From Pseudo-nitzschia pungens (taxonomy: Eukaryota > Bacillariophyta > Bacillariophyceae > Bacillariales > Bacillariaceae): a stretch of 64,000 bases of DNA. The notes under the pieces were generated by a model. It saw only the letters and a list, made by a program, of their open reading frames with translations. It searched no databases and was not told the DNA's origin. Shown here piece by piece: positions 21,901 to 33,442 of the stretch (within the stretch, counting starts at the first letter, position 1; each line of letters opens with the position of its first letter). The stretch lies in NCBI GenBank assembly GCA_037355855.1, contig CM074763.1, positions 248,001 to 312,000 on the forward strand, written 5' to 3'. A program made the translations under genes and the position numbers.

Positions 21901-24435
21901 ATGACAACTCTCGCTGCGCTGGACAGCTTTCTGAACTCGGAGGAGGCCAACACCGGGATCCGCTCGATGCAAGTCCGACGACTGGTACGTTTTTTGCTCC
22001 GCCATTCGAGCGGGACTGCAGTGCGGTAGGAATGAGAATGGAGCGCGTTTCTTCTTGCGCAGTCCCATCCGATGTGATGTGATGTAATGCGATGTAATGC
22101 GATGTCATGCGATGTTATGCGATGTCATGTGATACCGTTTGTTCATCATTCTGTTGTTTGTTTGTCTGCCCGTTTGTTTGCTTTTTTGTTTGTTTTGTTT
22201 GTTTTGTTTTGTTTTGTTTTGTTTTGTTTGTTCGGATCTATGCTATGGTACGCATTCATCGCCCAGATCTCGGAAATCCCGGGCGACGAAGACGAGGCCT
22301 TCAAGTATTTCGTCAACATTGTGGTGCCCCGGAACCCAGCCTCCGGCGAAGGGGAGAAAGAAACAGAATCCACCTGCGATCGCGGACCGGGAGGAAGACG
22401 AACTCTCTGCCGCCAGATCGTACCGGGCCATGATCATGCTCAAGCAAGACCTCGCCATGCCGGAAGCCGCATCGGTCCTGATCAAGAACCCTCAACAGGC
22501 CGGGCTGCTGGCGAAGGACCTCTTTGCGGGCCTGTCGGTTCCGACCCGGAAGCGATACAGCACGCTCCACATCCGGGAGCTCCTGGACACCCTCCTGGAG
22601 GTCTACCCCGAAAAGGTCATGGCGGCGGCATCGGCGGGGGGCAAGCGGGGCATCCAGGAACACCTGGGCCCGCTCCTGTCCACGGACCAGACCCTCACGG
22701 TGTTGACCCACCTGGTGTGCTACGGCTGCACCGGCCGCAAGGGCATCGCGTCCGCCGAAAAGTCGGCGCAGCACACCGCCAATCTGTACCATCAAAACCC
22801 GCGGAAAAAGATAGCCATCGGACAGCGCAAAAAGTTTGTCCGGGCCTGCATGGACTTTCAGCTGATGGACCGCCTGGCGCAAACCATCACCACGTCCTCC
22901 ACCGAGGCCGACCTGGGGGAGGAAGCCTGCGAGGCCATCCTGACCATGATCGAGCTCATTGGGTACCCGCCGGAGGACCTGCTGCCGCCGCAACAGCAGC
23001 AGCAACGGTTGCCCCAAGACAAAACCGACGAGGTGTCGGTGGGAGAGGAAGTCTTGCTGTCGCCCCTGGCGAGTTCGGGCTGGTGGGCAAAGCTCTTGGA
23101 CATGCTGTGCTCCAGCGACTGCACGTCCCAGCAGCGGCTGGCCATATCCCGGACCTGCATGCAGGCCTTTGCCCTGGCCACGGGGAATTCGTCGCGCATC
23201 TGCAAGTCCCACGCTCCGGCCACCGATGCCACCGAGCAGGCATCCGGGGAGGTGGTCGACGAAAAAGAAGAGAAAATCACCAACAAGCTCATCGACTGGG
23301 GACTCACCGACAAGATCTACGCGTCGCTCGTCACGCAACTGCCGCTCCTGGTCCGGGCGCTGGACCTGCCCGATCACGACATTCTCAACTACCAGGCCAC
23401 CTTCTCGACCAAACAACCTTCGAGCGACGGCAGCAACCCCGAGCTGCCAACGATTCGGCACCCGGGGAGGTATTGCACCGTTCCGCTGGGGTCGTGGAGG
23501 CTCCAGCTCCTGGCGCTGCTGAAAGAAATCGTGGTGTATAGCGGAACTGCGAATGCGAACTCCAACTCGAATGCGGGTGCGGGTGCGGCCGAGGAGTCGA
23601 CCGGAGACGCCATCGAGGGCCTTCTGGACCTTCCCCTCCCGGCCGAGCTGACCAAATCCAAGAAACAATCGAGCGAGGCCGAGGCAAGCACCCCGGAGGG
23701 TGTCTGCAATCCCTGGCCCGCGCTCTGCTCCTACGTCTGGGCGTACCCGAACAACGACTTTTACGGGATCGTCTTTTTCGAGATGCTGCGGTCGGTGGTG
23801 ATCCGGCACCACGAACCCACGCTGCGGGTCGTTCTGCAAAAGTCCAAGTTTCTGACGAAGGCCATCAAATCGTTGGCCAACCCGCAGGAGCCGTGCAGCT
23901 CGGTGCTGCTGGACTGCCTGAACCTGCTGCGGTTGCGGGCGCAATCGCTGTCGCCGAGTTCCTTTCTCCCGCAGTATTTGAATTCGCACGACGGGTGGAA
24001 GACGCACGTCGATCAGTTGGTGCTGTGAGTAGTAGCGGCGAGGCGCGATGCCGCGATGCCGCGGGAAAGGAAACCAAACACTGCGATGCAGGTGGTTTCC
24101 CGGAAACGAAAGCCGGACGAACGATGCTTTCCTGTTTTTTTTTTTAAAAAAAAAGACTCACTTGTGTTGGTTTGGCTCGTTTTCGTTGCTCTTTTTTTTA
24201 TGCTTTTGTTTTTTTCAGGACGACAATCAATCAGCAAACTCCGATCAAGAACGAGGGGGAAACGGTGAACATCGGACTGGGAAGCGCGTACGCAAAACAA
24301 CTGGGACTCGGAGACATTACCGAATACGATGGAAGCGCGGAGGTTCCAATGCCACCGGCGGAATCCGGAACCACGCTAGAGTCCGGCACCAAGAAAAAGA
24401 AGAAAAACAACAAGAAGAAGAAAAAGAAGAAATAA
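21901..24435 (+). CDS. Helical-repeat protein, tentatively SAPS-like (PP6 regulatory subunit type)
   Basis: Exons 21901-21984, 22267-24024 and 24219-24435. The introns have GTACGT...CCCAG and GTGAGT...TTTCAG ends. In exon 2 the opening frame (ISEIPGDEDEAFKYFVNIVV) and the long downstream frame (ADREEDELSAARSYRAMIML) differ by one base; skipping T at 22369 joins them, and then both intron phases fit (about 685 residues). The body is all-helical with armadillo/HEAT-like character. A region with GSWRLQLLALLKEIVV, then FFEMLRSVVI, and a tail (QLVLTTINQQTP, NIGLGSAYAKQLGLG) resembles the order of segments in SAPS-domain proteins. That family call is weak. The C-terminus is a Lys run. An in-frame 46-nt intron (22321 or so to 22366) is an alternative to the base skip but would be unusually short. 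Confidence 0.6.
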
Positions 24436-24798
24436 ATTACTACGAGTACAAATTTCTACTGGTGAAATAGTGTTCAATGCAATGCAATACAATGCAATAC
24501 AAAACAATACAATACAATACAGACAAAACAATACAGTAGAGTAACGGTTCTGGAATCGCGGTCCGAGAAAAGAAAAAGTTGGCTCTTGCCAACGGTAGCG
24601 GTGGGAATATGATTTAGAGTAGTGTGGAAATGTGTGCGGAAATGTGGTAATTGTGCAAACGGTTCGGCGCGATTCGGACATAGTTCATTGGATCGCGCAA
24701 CCTGGTGCAATTGTGACTTGGCACCGGTAATGTACATGTAGTTTTGACGGTTCGTTCCTCTTTTTTTTGGTGATTGATTCGTTCCTCTCGTTCCTCGA
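24436..24798. other. Short convergent intergenic region
   Basis: 3' flanks of two convergent genes. AATACAATGC/AATACAAAAC repeats at 24478-24535. No gene seen. Confidence 0.7.
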
Positions 24799-26545
24799 TC
24801 ACATGAACAGCGTTCCGCTCATGGTCGTGATGGCCGTCCCGGTCAGCGTCACCTTGTCGGGAGACACCTCGCATTCCACAATGCCACTCCGGACGGACAT
24901 TTGCCGGCCCACGACCCTGTCTTTCTTCAGCTTCTTGGCGAAATAGGGTCCCAGGCTGCAATGGGCGCTCCCGGTCACGGGATCCTCGTTGATGCCCGCC
25001 TTGGGCGCAAAGAATCGGGACATAAAGTCGATGCCCAAGCCCGCGTCATCGTCATCGGTTTCGGGCTCGTGTATGCAGCAAATGACGATGCCCCGGTAGT
25101 ATCCGTCCCATTCGCACAGCGCCTTGAAGTTCAGCGAGTCGTACCCGATCTCGTTGAAGGCCTTGGGCGAAAGCTCTACCAGCAGGTCACCGATGTCGGA
25201 AAGACCTACGTACAGTGGTTCCAATTCCACGGAAAAGGCGCTCTTGAGCATGTTTCGGACCGTCGCCTTTTCTTCACGGGTCGAGATCTCTTCGGTGGGT
25301 TTCGGGGGAAAGTCCATGGAGACCTTCGACACCCGCTGTAAAGAGGACGACGATGACGATGACGACGACGACGACGTTTGAGAAGGCGACGGCAATGGCG
25401 GCGGAATCTTGTCATTTGGATCGGTGTTTGGATTTTCATTCGCCAGATTCATCGTCAGAATGTCCTCGCTGGCGTGAAAGACGACCGCGGTGCCGGCGGG
25501 CAGGACCTCCGACGGCAGCGTCTGGTACAGAACCGCTGCCGACGCCAGTGTGGCGTGCCCGCACAGACCCATCTCGACCGTCGGGGTAAAGTATCGAATG
25601 TTCCAGTGGCTCTCGTTCTTGAAAAAGGCAATCGCGTCGGCGCTGTCGTTGTGGCCGGTGTTCCCGCCTCTCGGCCAACAAAAGGCGGTCTCGGCCAGGT
25701 TGAACTCCGCCGCGACTTTCTGCATCCACTTGTGCTTCGCCGCCGGATCGAAATCGTCCCGGAGCAGCACGACGGACGCGGGATTTCCGGTGCCCGGGGC
25801 GGAGGCGAAGCTGTCCACGATGTAGCAGCGGTACTCGTCGTCGCTCTGGCCCGCTCCGTAGTCGCTCGGAGAGGAAAGCGGAAGATCCAGGAAATAGGCC
25901 CGCCGAAGGGCATCCCGCTTTTCGGGTTCGGTGGCGGCTCTGGCCACCTTGTCGGCCCGCCGGACGGAAAAGCCGCAGGCGATGCAAAACGGGAGCAGGG
26001 TACGATTCAAACACAGCGCGACAATCTTGGAGATTGGTTTTTTCTTGCCCTGCCTTGGACGAGAAACTCTTTGGCAATTGTCGCATGGTCTCGATGTAGT
26101 CCTGGATCATCGCCTTGCCCACTCCCATGTTCCGGTATTCCTCTCCAACGATCACCGACCGCAGGAACAGCACCGGTCCATTGGGATCATGTGGCACGGT
26201 TTGGACCAGCGCATCGCCCACCGCGTCGCCCACCGCGTCGTCGTCCTGTCCCGCCACTCCGAGCCGGATGCCTGTGATAAAGCCGATGATTTTGTCCTGG
26301 TCGTTTTCGTGTTCGTCGTCCTGGAGGACCGCGCAACGATAGTAATTGGCGGCAAAGTGCTGGCGATACTCTAGATCGTTCTTGGACACAAACAACATGC
26401 CCCTGGATCGCGGCTCCTTCTTTACCATTTCCACGCACCGCAAAATGTCCGTCGGGGACGCCTTTCGGAATTTGATGCGCGAGAGAAAATCATTGTCGTC
26501 TGCTCCCCGTTCTGTTTCAGCGTTGTTCGTAGTAGCTGCCGACAT
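24799..26545 (-). CDS. GNAT acetyltransferase - PhzF isomerase fusion, one apparent +1 base
   Basis: The N-terminal part (about residues 1-190) is a GNAT domain: KFRKASPTDILRCVEMV at the start, the acetyl-CoA loop YRNMGVGKAM, and a closing LLPFCIACGF strand. The C-terminal part (about 210-581) is a phenazine-biosynthesis-like/PhzF fold: DSFASAPGTGNPASVV, catalytic glutamate in FNLAETAF, GLCGHATLASA, and DPVTGSAHCSLGPYF. The two halves are in frames one base apart. The GNAT motif closing strand lies in the downstream frame, so the join is inside the GNAT domain rather than between two genes. Skipping one A of the A6 run (26038-26043) gives a single 581-residue protein. PhzF relatives are isomerases of unknown substrate; the acetylated substrate is unknown. 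Confidence 0.8.
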
Positions 26546-27593
26546 GCTCTGCTCTCATATATTTCCAAGGAGAAGGGTCGGCCTTCTGGTGGACGGCGGT
26601 GGTGCCTGATGCGAAACGGGCACCGAGCTAGAGTGCATAAACGGTTGGGATTTGGTATCGTTGGAATAACAAAAGTGTGTGGGGATGACACCAAAATACC
26701 AGGGATTTTCCTGCTCACTTCCGAGTCAGAAGGATTATCTGCGCGAACGGTACATTTCTCGCACATACTTGCACCGGTAAGATTATCAATAGTTCATATG
26801 TAGTTCGAGTACGTGTATTACGTGTAGTTATCATTATTGTTTCCTAAAATTTTCCTCCGTAACGTTCTCTACGCACCTCAAAGCCAAAAACATTGCCGAC
26901 TTCGTTACGGCACATGCAGCATGACACCCAACCGCTCTCATAGTAAAACCTTACGGTTAACCCCGTAGGATTTGAAAGTAATTTGAAGACGATAGAAGAT
27001 ACTCTTAAAAACAAAAGAAATACGAAGTAATGAACTTACGTGTGGGACAATACACGTCTACGAGCGAATTCCCTCATTAATTTCTCATTTTGTGACAGAG
27101 TACTATACCTATGTAAGATATACTGATATCGTACGTACGCTATAATTAGGAAACAATGGGACGATGGACGAGCGTCGTACCACCACGGGTAAGGCCTTAC
27201 CGCACGGTAGTTGCGTTGTTCGCGCTGCAATCGGAGTCAAACATAACATAACATACCGTTGCTCACACATTATGATTCATTCATTCCCGATCGTCACTGT
27301 CACACGCAACTTTTCAACTACAAACTCCTTACGTACGGTACCGAGAATAGAACGGGCAAAGATACATAGCTGCATTGAAAAGTTCCACAAAAACGCACGG
27401 TATCGCAACAAGAATCCATCCATCAAGCAATCAAAATCAATTGGTGGCAACTTACGAATCCGATTGATCGTGACCCTCCCCCCACACACACGCCAGGAGA
27501 ATGTTGTTTCGGAATTCGTTCGTACCGGTTTACACGATTTATGCACTGTTTCTTTCATCGACGGCAAAACCAAAAACAACAATCACAACGACC
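26546..27593. other. Divergent intergenic region
   Basis: Probable promoters of the GNAT-PhzF gene and the P-loop gene. It contains CTTACG/CGTACGGTA motifs (26950, 27190, 27335). An ATG at 27501 is in frame with the P-loop gene and would add 31 residues, but the ATG at 27594 has a much better context. Confidence 0.6.
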
Positions 27594-29273
27594 ATGGCGT
27601 TGTCGACTTCGACGCTCGATCGCAGGCCGACGATGAGGAGCGTATCGTCCACCATTTCCGACCTGTCGTCGGCGTCCTCGACCGAGTTGTCGTCGGAAAG
27701 CATCGACGAACGCATCAAAACGATGGCGGAACGAGCCTCCAACGGAACCCCCATGACGGAGGAAGAAATCGAGGACATTTGCAACGGGCTCCGGAATCTG
27801 GCGCCGATCGTGGACACCGCGGATGCGACTGCGACGGCGTCCGCTCCATCCATCGACTTTGACGACCTCAAGACGCTCCTGGCAGAGGTCGCCCACCTCT
27901 CCCACAAGGACTGGGCCGTGACGTCCGGAAACAGCGACAAACTCTGCGATGCCCTGTCGGTGGAATCGGAATCCGAAACGTCATCGGCGGACTTTCCCCT
28001 GTCGTCCTCCGCCCGGCAGCTCCTGGAGCGCGTCGTCAACGAGGGCAACTGGGACGGCGCCGTCGAAAATGCGTCCCGGCCCGATCGATCCCCCGAGCAA
28101 AAGTCCTGGGCCGTCTTGGTGACGGGAGTGAACGGCATCCGAAAGACGACCAGCATGTACCAGCCGTGGTTCGGCGAGCTGCTGTCCGAGGCCCTGGTGT
28201 GTCCGGGGGGAGCGGCACCGGTAGCAGCAGAAGCTGCAGCAGAAGCTGCAGCAGCAGCAGAAGCCCTGCCGACGGGATCCAATTCGTTCTTTCGGCAGCT
28301 CGACCACATGATCTGCACGCTCTGCAACGAAGAATTCACGAGGCTGTATGCGTGGTCCACGGCGCAGCTGCCGGAGGGCGGCGACAACGTTGAGAACCCC
28401 GTTCCGTCGGACGACGTTGTGGATCAATATTCGAACTACAAGGTATGCTATTGTCGTCGTTGTTGTTGTTGTTGTTGGGAGAATGCCTGCAGAAATGACG
28501 AACGTTCGTCGGAACGGAAACGATTCCGTTTCGTTTCGTTTCGTTTCGTTTCGTTTCGTTTTGCAAGCAAGTGTTTCTTTTTGTGTTGGACTCAAACACT
28601 CGGTGATGATGTTCTGGGCATGAACTGTTCCTCGGATCGAATGTGAATCGTTTTGTCTGCAACTCAACCTCATCCATTTGTTCATCCATCCGTTCATCGA
28701 TCCATCCATCCATCGATCCATTCATTCATCCATTCATCCATCCATTCATTCACCCGTTAGGCCGCAATCTTCAGCCGGTATAGGACCCTATCCGAGTTGC
28801 TGGGAGCCCTGCTCCTGAAACAGGCCCAAAAGGTGAACATCAACTGCATGATGGAAACCAGCGGTCGCGACGTGGCCATGTTCCGCTACGTCGATCACTT
28901 TTTCGGCGAGAACCCCGGCTACCGCAAGCTCGCCCTGCACTTTACCATCAACGATTTGTCGTGCGCCAAGCGATCGGTCGACCGTCGCATGATCGACGAG
29001 ATCCGGAGGGGAGCCGCAGCGCTGGAGAGCGGGGACGTCTTCGACATCGTCTACGCCAACCAGGGCGGTCCGTACGGGTCCAAGGTCCTGGAGGGCGTCC
29101 GGGCCGACTCGGATCGCGTGTGGGAGACCGAGGTCCTCTCGGGGGCCGTCGGGAAGGACTGGTACAAGGCCACCATTGCCATCCGCGCGCACGAGTCGGA
29201 GCCGTGGACGGCGCGGGCCGTGAGGCCCGACGGGAGCTTGGGAACGGAATTCACCTTTGCGCCGCGGGAGTGA
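27594..29273 (+). CDS. P-loop kinase-like protein (zeta-type fold, tentative), two exons
   Basis: Exons 27594-28442 and 28761-29273 joined in phase 0 (GTATGC...GTTAG intron, 318 nt) give 453 residues. Residues 1-60 are Ser-rich and disordered. A predicted nucleotide-binding loop WAVLVTGVNGIRKTTSMYQ lies near residue 175; it has the G-x-x-G...K-T-T pattern but Arg where a classic Walker A has Gly before Lys. Exon 2 carries INCMMETSGRDVAMFRYVD, similar to the substrate-side strand of zeta/chloramphenicol-phosphotransferase-like kinases, then DVFDIVYANQGGPYG. The Ala/Glu run near residue 210 is repeat-derived. The start ATG lies in CGACCATGG. The substrate is unknown; no cognate antitoxin-like neighbour is present, so a housekeeping kinase role is more likely than toxicity. 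Confidence 0.72.
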
Positions 29274-29516
29274 ACGCGAAACCAAACGATCGAACCAACC
29301 AACCAACAAACAAACAGACGGACAAACAAGCAATCAAACAAGCAGACAGTCGAGCGAACGAGTTGCAATCCACCAACCAAGTAAACCAAAAACGTTTGTA
29401 TCGTTATCCATCAAATTGATTGTCTCGTGTCATGTGTGTGCGTGTGTAAAGTTTTTTTCTAGTTTTGTAGTTGTTAGAGCAGTTGTGATGATCCGATAAC
29501 CACCCCGCCCGCTCAC

Positions 29517-30548
29517 TCACGCCCGGGTGTCGTCCTTTTCCGTTCCGGGACTCTTCGACTCCTCGCCGAGCGCCGATTGGTGGTCGTTCGACGGCGGCGA
29601 CGGCGAAGAAGAATACCGAAACCCCGTTTGTCCCCCCGCGTACGAGAGCGTCGTGACCACGGACGAGGCCCCCGTCACCCAGCACAAAGCCTCCAGCAGG
29701 GCCGGCGGGACGACCGCCGCCACCGGCGTCAGGATTCCGACCGCCAGGGTCGCAAACTGCAGCCCGGTGTTGGCCTTTCCCATGGCCGACGGCGTCACCG
29801 TCAGCGGCCGGGTGTGGATGCTGTTGGAAAAAAAGTTGATCGTGCGCTGCTCCCGGTAGAGGTACCAGCCCATGCCGCCCAGGAGCAGCGCGTCCTTGGT
29901 CGCCCAGAGGCCGACCAGCGGAGCGGGGAGGATCCCGCTGTACCACAGGCTGGCGGCCAGGCTGTTGATGAAGAACTTGTCGGCAAAGGGATCCAGGTAG
30001 GTTCCCAGAACAGTTTTTTGGCCGTGGTTCTTGGCGATGTAGCCGTCCAGCACGTCCGAGACACCGGCCAGGAGGCATCCGCCGATGGCGAGGTAGGGTT
30101 CGTCGTTCACGACCCAATAGCAGAGGAGGGGGGTGCACGCCAGTCGAGAAAGGGTTATTATGTTGGGGATGGATTTCAATTGCTCGCCTATCGATGGCTG
30201 GTTTGGCTGGTTCCTGGTGTCGGAGGGTTCGGAGGATTCGGGGTCCGTCTCGGGTTTGGAATCGGTGGAAAAGAAGGACATTTCGCTTCGTCTTTTTCCG
30301 CGGGAAACGTATCGGACCCCGGCGACGCAATAGCGGCGGGAGGGAACGGAAGAATGCCGGTTCGGGGATGGTTGTCGGACGCGAACATTTCGGTCGGGAG
30401 ACATCGATGCCGGGGAGGAGGAAGCAAAGGACGCCGCTGTCGGAGCGGTGGCCCGCGACGAAGTCGTTCGCGAGATCGACACCGTCCAATGCCGCTTCCG
30501 ACTCGACTTCCACTCGATTGCAACCGCTGCTCGGAAGGTTCGAATCAT
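29517..30548 (-). CDS. Cardiolipin synthase (CDP-alcohol phosphatidyltransferase), mitochondrial
   Basis: A single exon of 343 residues. The N-terminal ~100 residues are Arg/Ser-rich without acidic clusters, as in a mitochondrial presequence. The catalytic CDP-alcohol signature is clear: SDVLDGYIAK, then LGTYLDPFADK (D-x2-D-G-x2-A...G-x3-D-x3-D). The usual Arg after Ala is Lys here. IPNIITLSRLACTPLLCYW precedes it, as in eukaryotic CRLS1-type enzymes, which join CDP-diacylglycerol to phosphatidylglycerol in the inner membrane. Several membrane spans follow. The C-terminus is Ser/Pro-rich. It converges with the P-loop gene, 243 bp apart. Phosphatidylglycerophosphate synthase is the main alternative; segment order and targeting favour cardiolipin synthase. 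Confidence 0.88.
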   Translation of the reverse strand: MIRTFRAAVAIEWKSSRKRHWTVSISRTTSSRATAPTAASFASSSPASMSPDRNVRVRQPSPNRHSSVPSRRYCVAGVRYVSRGKRRSEMSFFSTDSKPETDPESSEPSDTRNQPNQPSIGEQLKSIPNIITLSRLACTPLLCYWVVNDEPYLAIGGCLLAGVSDVLDGYIAKNHGQKTVLGTYLDPFADKFFINSLAASLWYSGILPAPLVGLWATKDALLLGGMGWYLYREQRTINFFSNSIHTRPLTVTPSAMGKANTGLQFATLAVGILTPVAAVVPPALLEALCWVTGASSVVTTLSYAGGQTGFRYSSSPSPPSNDHQSALGEESKSPGTEKDDTRA

Positions 30549-32599
30549 GTTCTATCTATTCTATTCTATTCTGTCGTTGGTCTTCGGTTTCTGTTTCTGG
30601 AGAGAGAGAGAGAGAGATAAACGGGGAACGCTCCTCGAACAGATGATGATAAGAATGCGATCCGCGGCGTGGCTTTGGTGTTTGGTGTTTGGTATTTGTG
30701 ATTGATTTTGAGAAGGGAACGAATGAATCAATCAATCAATTAGTGACATTCGACATTCGACAATCGACGGATAACAAGATCTTTCTCAGGAACGAGAATC
30801 GAATCGGTAAGGTATGTTGTACGAATCGCTATGCTTGCAGTAAGACCTTTTTAAGGTTTTTACGATTCATTCACGCAAACCCGTATTGACGTGCCATATG
30901 ACATAGCCGAAAAAATTCAAAAATTCAAAAATAGAATAGATGGTCGAAATTTATTGAAACAATTGGTTGAGTCATGTATGCATGCATGCATGCATGCGAC
31001 CAACTACTGGTGGTGGTAAGGTCAACCTAAGTCGGCAGACGAGCAGCTTGGTGTACTACTACTAGCAAAAGAGAGGAAACTTCTTGTCTATCTCTACCAC
31101 ACTAGTAATAGCGGTGCTGTGAGTAAAACCCACCACCAACATTTTCTTTCAAAAGCTGCTGCGTGCTGGTGGATGATTCTTCCACTGAAGGATTCTTGTA
31201 GTAGTAATAGTAGTAGTAGATGGTATGACGATTTGAGAAGAGTGCAACAACAAGCAGCAGGCAACGAACAACAAGCAGGCAACAACACGAAGGTTTCAAG
31301 AAATAGTACATCCTCGCTGGTCTTTACCAGCAAATAGTATTATTATTACTAGTACTAGTAGTACAACAAGTAGAGAATCTAAAATCTTATAGAAGTCCCA
31401 GCAACAGACCCTACTACTAGCTAGGTCGTCCCTGTTCGAATTGTGTGAGGGCAAATCTTTACAACATGATGTTGTTGTTGTTGTTGTTCTCCTCTGTAAA
31501 CACAAGAAGAAGGTCACAAAAAATATCGATCTGCCAAATAACAATGGGGGTAATACCCCGCTGTGTTATTACTACTACAGAGAGCAATGTACAAGTACAA
31601 GAAGTACAAGAAGTACAACAATATGAATACAAGTACTAGTAGTACTACTTGTAGCATTGAATTGCGGATACAGGACTTCAAAGGTTTGTTCGGGCTGGTT
31701 TGTACTAGAACTTCTATGGGATGCGGCTCGCTTCATTTTCTAGTTTTGATACAAGAAGAAGGTTCCGCACTTCGAAGCTTTCTCCTCCTCTATTCGAACA
31801 AAGCGGCAACTTTTGGTTGCAATGCTTTCTTCACTCACGATGATGACATACTAGACTAGTAACTAGTAGCTACTACTAATAGTAGACGTAACGAAGGTGG
31901 GATGCACATCAATGCTCCAACGAGGTGTGACTCTGTGCTCGAACACACGACGCTCGGTTCCGCAATCCACATTTTTTTTAACGGCGAATGCATTCGGTTC
32001 AGAGGGTCGTCGACTGCAACACACTTCTTTGATTATTATTATAGTAGTAGTAGAACTAACTAGAAACACCGGAAGCCCGTGATTTTCGATTCCGATAACG
32101 CGACCCAAGACTTTTTGATGGATGGAAGAAGTACCAAGCCGCGGGATTGAGTCCCTGGAGGTAGTAGTTGCTCGGTAGGTTTTCGATGGATTCGTTTCGG
32201 AGGGAGCACCCGATGATTCTCGATCATTACGCGCACGCAGCTCGTTGTCGCTTCCGATTCCATTTGTCCATCGTAAGTCTCGGAAACACAATGATGAAGA
32301 GCGGTGAAAACGCCTTGGTTGCCGAACGCAATTTTGAGACAACAACACGGTGCGGTTCCCACCGACCAAAAAAATAGTTCGGTTGGTGACTCGTACGTGT
32401 AGCACATCCGGAACGAGTCGAAAATTCGAGTCGAGATACTCTTCTCGTCTCGTCTCGGTATCGTGCGCATTGTCCGAGACCACGACTAACTTTCATTTAC
32501 GTAGTAGATTCGAACGTCCGCGTTTCGTTGAAATGGTTCGGAGTGGAGCGGTCCGTGTCGCTCGAGCACGGTGCGCGCAACGACGACACCATTCTCCCG
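30549..32599. other. Intergenic with several TAC/TAG islands
   Basis: About 2 kb. It contains GAGA runs (30600-30617), ATGC repeats (30978-30998), and TAC/TAG-rich islands at about 31055-31380, 31560-31650 and 31850-32060. A 206-codon minus-strand frame at 31863-32483 has no domain and overlaps several other frames. No supported gene. Confidence 0.55.
31055..31380. repeat. TAC/TAG trinucleotide island
   Basis: Dense TACTAC, TAGTAG, ACTAGTAC and AACAAGCAG-type short repeats with local inverted symmetry. Similar islands occur near 4470, 14520, 14930, 31560, 39060, 60820 and 61000. No coding frame is supported. Confidence 0.6.
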
Positions 32600-33442
32600 C
32601 TATTCACTCGCCCGTTCCATCTCCTTGAGGAATGCTTCTTGCAACGTGTCCGCAAACGAACGAGCAATCAGCAATCGGATGATTCTCCTGTCGGATCGAA
32701 AGGAGGGAACGGACTGCTTATTGTTGTTGTTGTTGTTGTTGTTGTCGTTGTTGTCGTCCTCTTTTTCGTCGTCATCTTCGTCGTCGCTCTCGTCGGATAC
32801 GGTTTTCCTTGCGTTCCGTTCCAACAATTTCGGCCCGCCAAGGGTCTTGTGCCGCAACAGCCACCTCCTCCTCGTTTCTTCCGTGTCGTCCGTGAGAGTG
32901 AACCCGCCCCTCCGATCGAATCCCAGTATTTCTTCGAATCCTATCTCCGCTTCGCCCCTCCCGTCGATCGGGTATTTCGTGACCCCGAAATGGGCCACCT
33001 GTTCCGTTACGGCGCACAAGACGGTTCCAAAGGCGGCGTGCATGTGGAATTTCTGGTGCTGCAGGCGTTCCATGACCTCCGTCCGAGCCAGCTGAAAATA
33101 GCGGCAGAGTTTCTGGGTCGACAACCCGTAGAACCAGGACTGGTACCCCTCTCCGTGCTCGTCCCAGAACGATTTGTAGGTTTTCATGTTTTGCTTGCAG
33201 TACTGGCGCAGCCGGACCCGTTCCTTCCACACCTCGTCCTTCATCTCCTGGGGCCAGGGGAGTCTGTCCAGAGCGGATATCTCCGCGTTGGCGGCATCGG
33301 TCTCGAATTCCGACATGGAGCGGATCAGCTCGGGCGTCCCTCCCGGCATGAAGAGGAATCCGCTGCAGCAGGCGCAGGAACCGCCCTGAACGTAATCAAA
33401 CATTGTCTTGTCGATCAGCCATTCGTCGCTGTATCGCGGCAT
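32600..33442 (-). CDS. Conserved-looking protein of unknown function
   Basis: A 280-residue frame from the ATG at 33442. The longer open frame to 33529 adds a Pro/Leu/Lys stretch encoded by a poly-T tract, likely non-coding. Residues 1-215 look globular and mostly helical, Trp/Phe-rich and Cys-containing: MFDYVQGGSCACCSGFLF, WFYGLSTQKLCRYFQL, MHAAFGTVLCAVTEQVAHFG. They are followed by an Asp/Glu/Asn tract (about residues 215-245, GAC/AAC repeats) and a basic helix (RRIIRLLIARSFADTLQEAF). No signal peptide or membrane span. I do not recognise the family. The CxCC near residue 22 could bind metal, but no full zinc motif is evident. Confidence 0.72.
   Translation of the reverse strand: MPRYSDEWLIDKTMFDYVQGGSCACCSGFLFMPGGTPELIRSMSEFETDAANAEISALDRLPWPQEMKDEVWKERVRLRQYCKQNMKTYKSFWDEHGEGYQSWFYGLSTQKLCRYFQLARTEVMERLQHQKFHMHAAFGTVLCAVTEQVAHFGVTKYPIDGRGEAEIGFEEILGFDRRGGFTLTDDTEETRRRWLLRHKTLGGPKLLERNARKTVSDESDDEDDDEKEDDNNDNNNNNNNNKQSVPSFRSDRRIIRLLIARSFADTLQEAFLKEMERASE

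Noticed and set aside
22087..23541. 484-codon + frame over the SAPS-like gene
   Set aside because: Only its first part (22267 to about 22368) reads as coding; the rest is Pro/Gly/Arg-rich out-of-frame sequence overlapping the better helical frame.
31863..32483. 206-codon minus-strand frame
   Set aside because: No domain, overlaps other frames, and lies in a TAC/TAG-island spacer.
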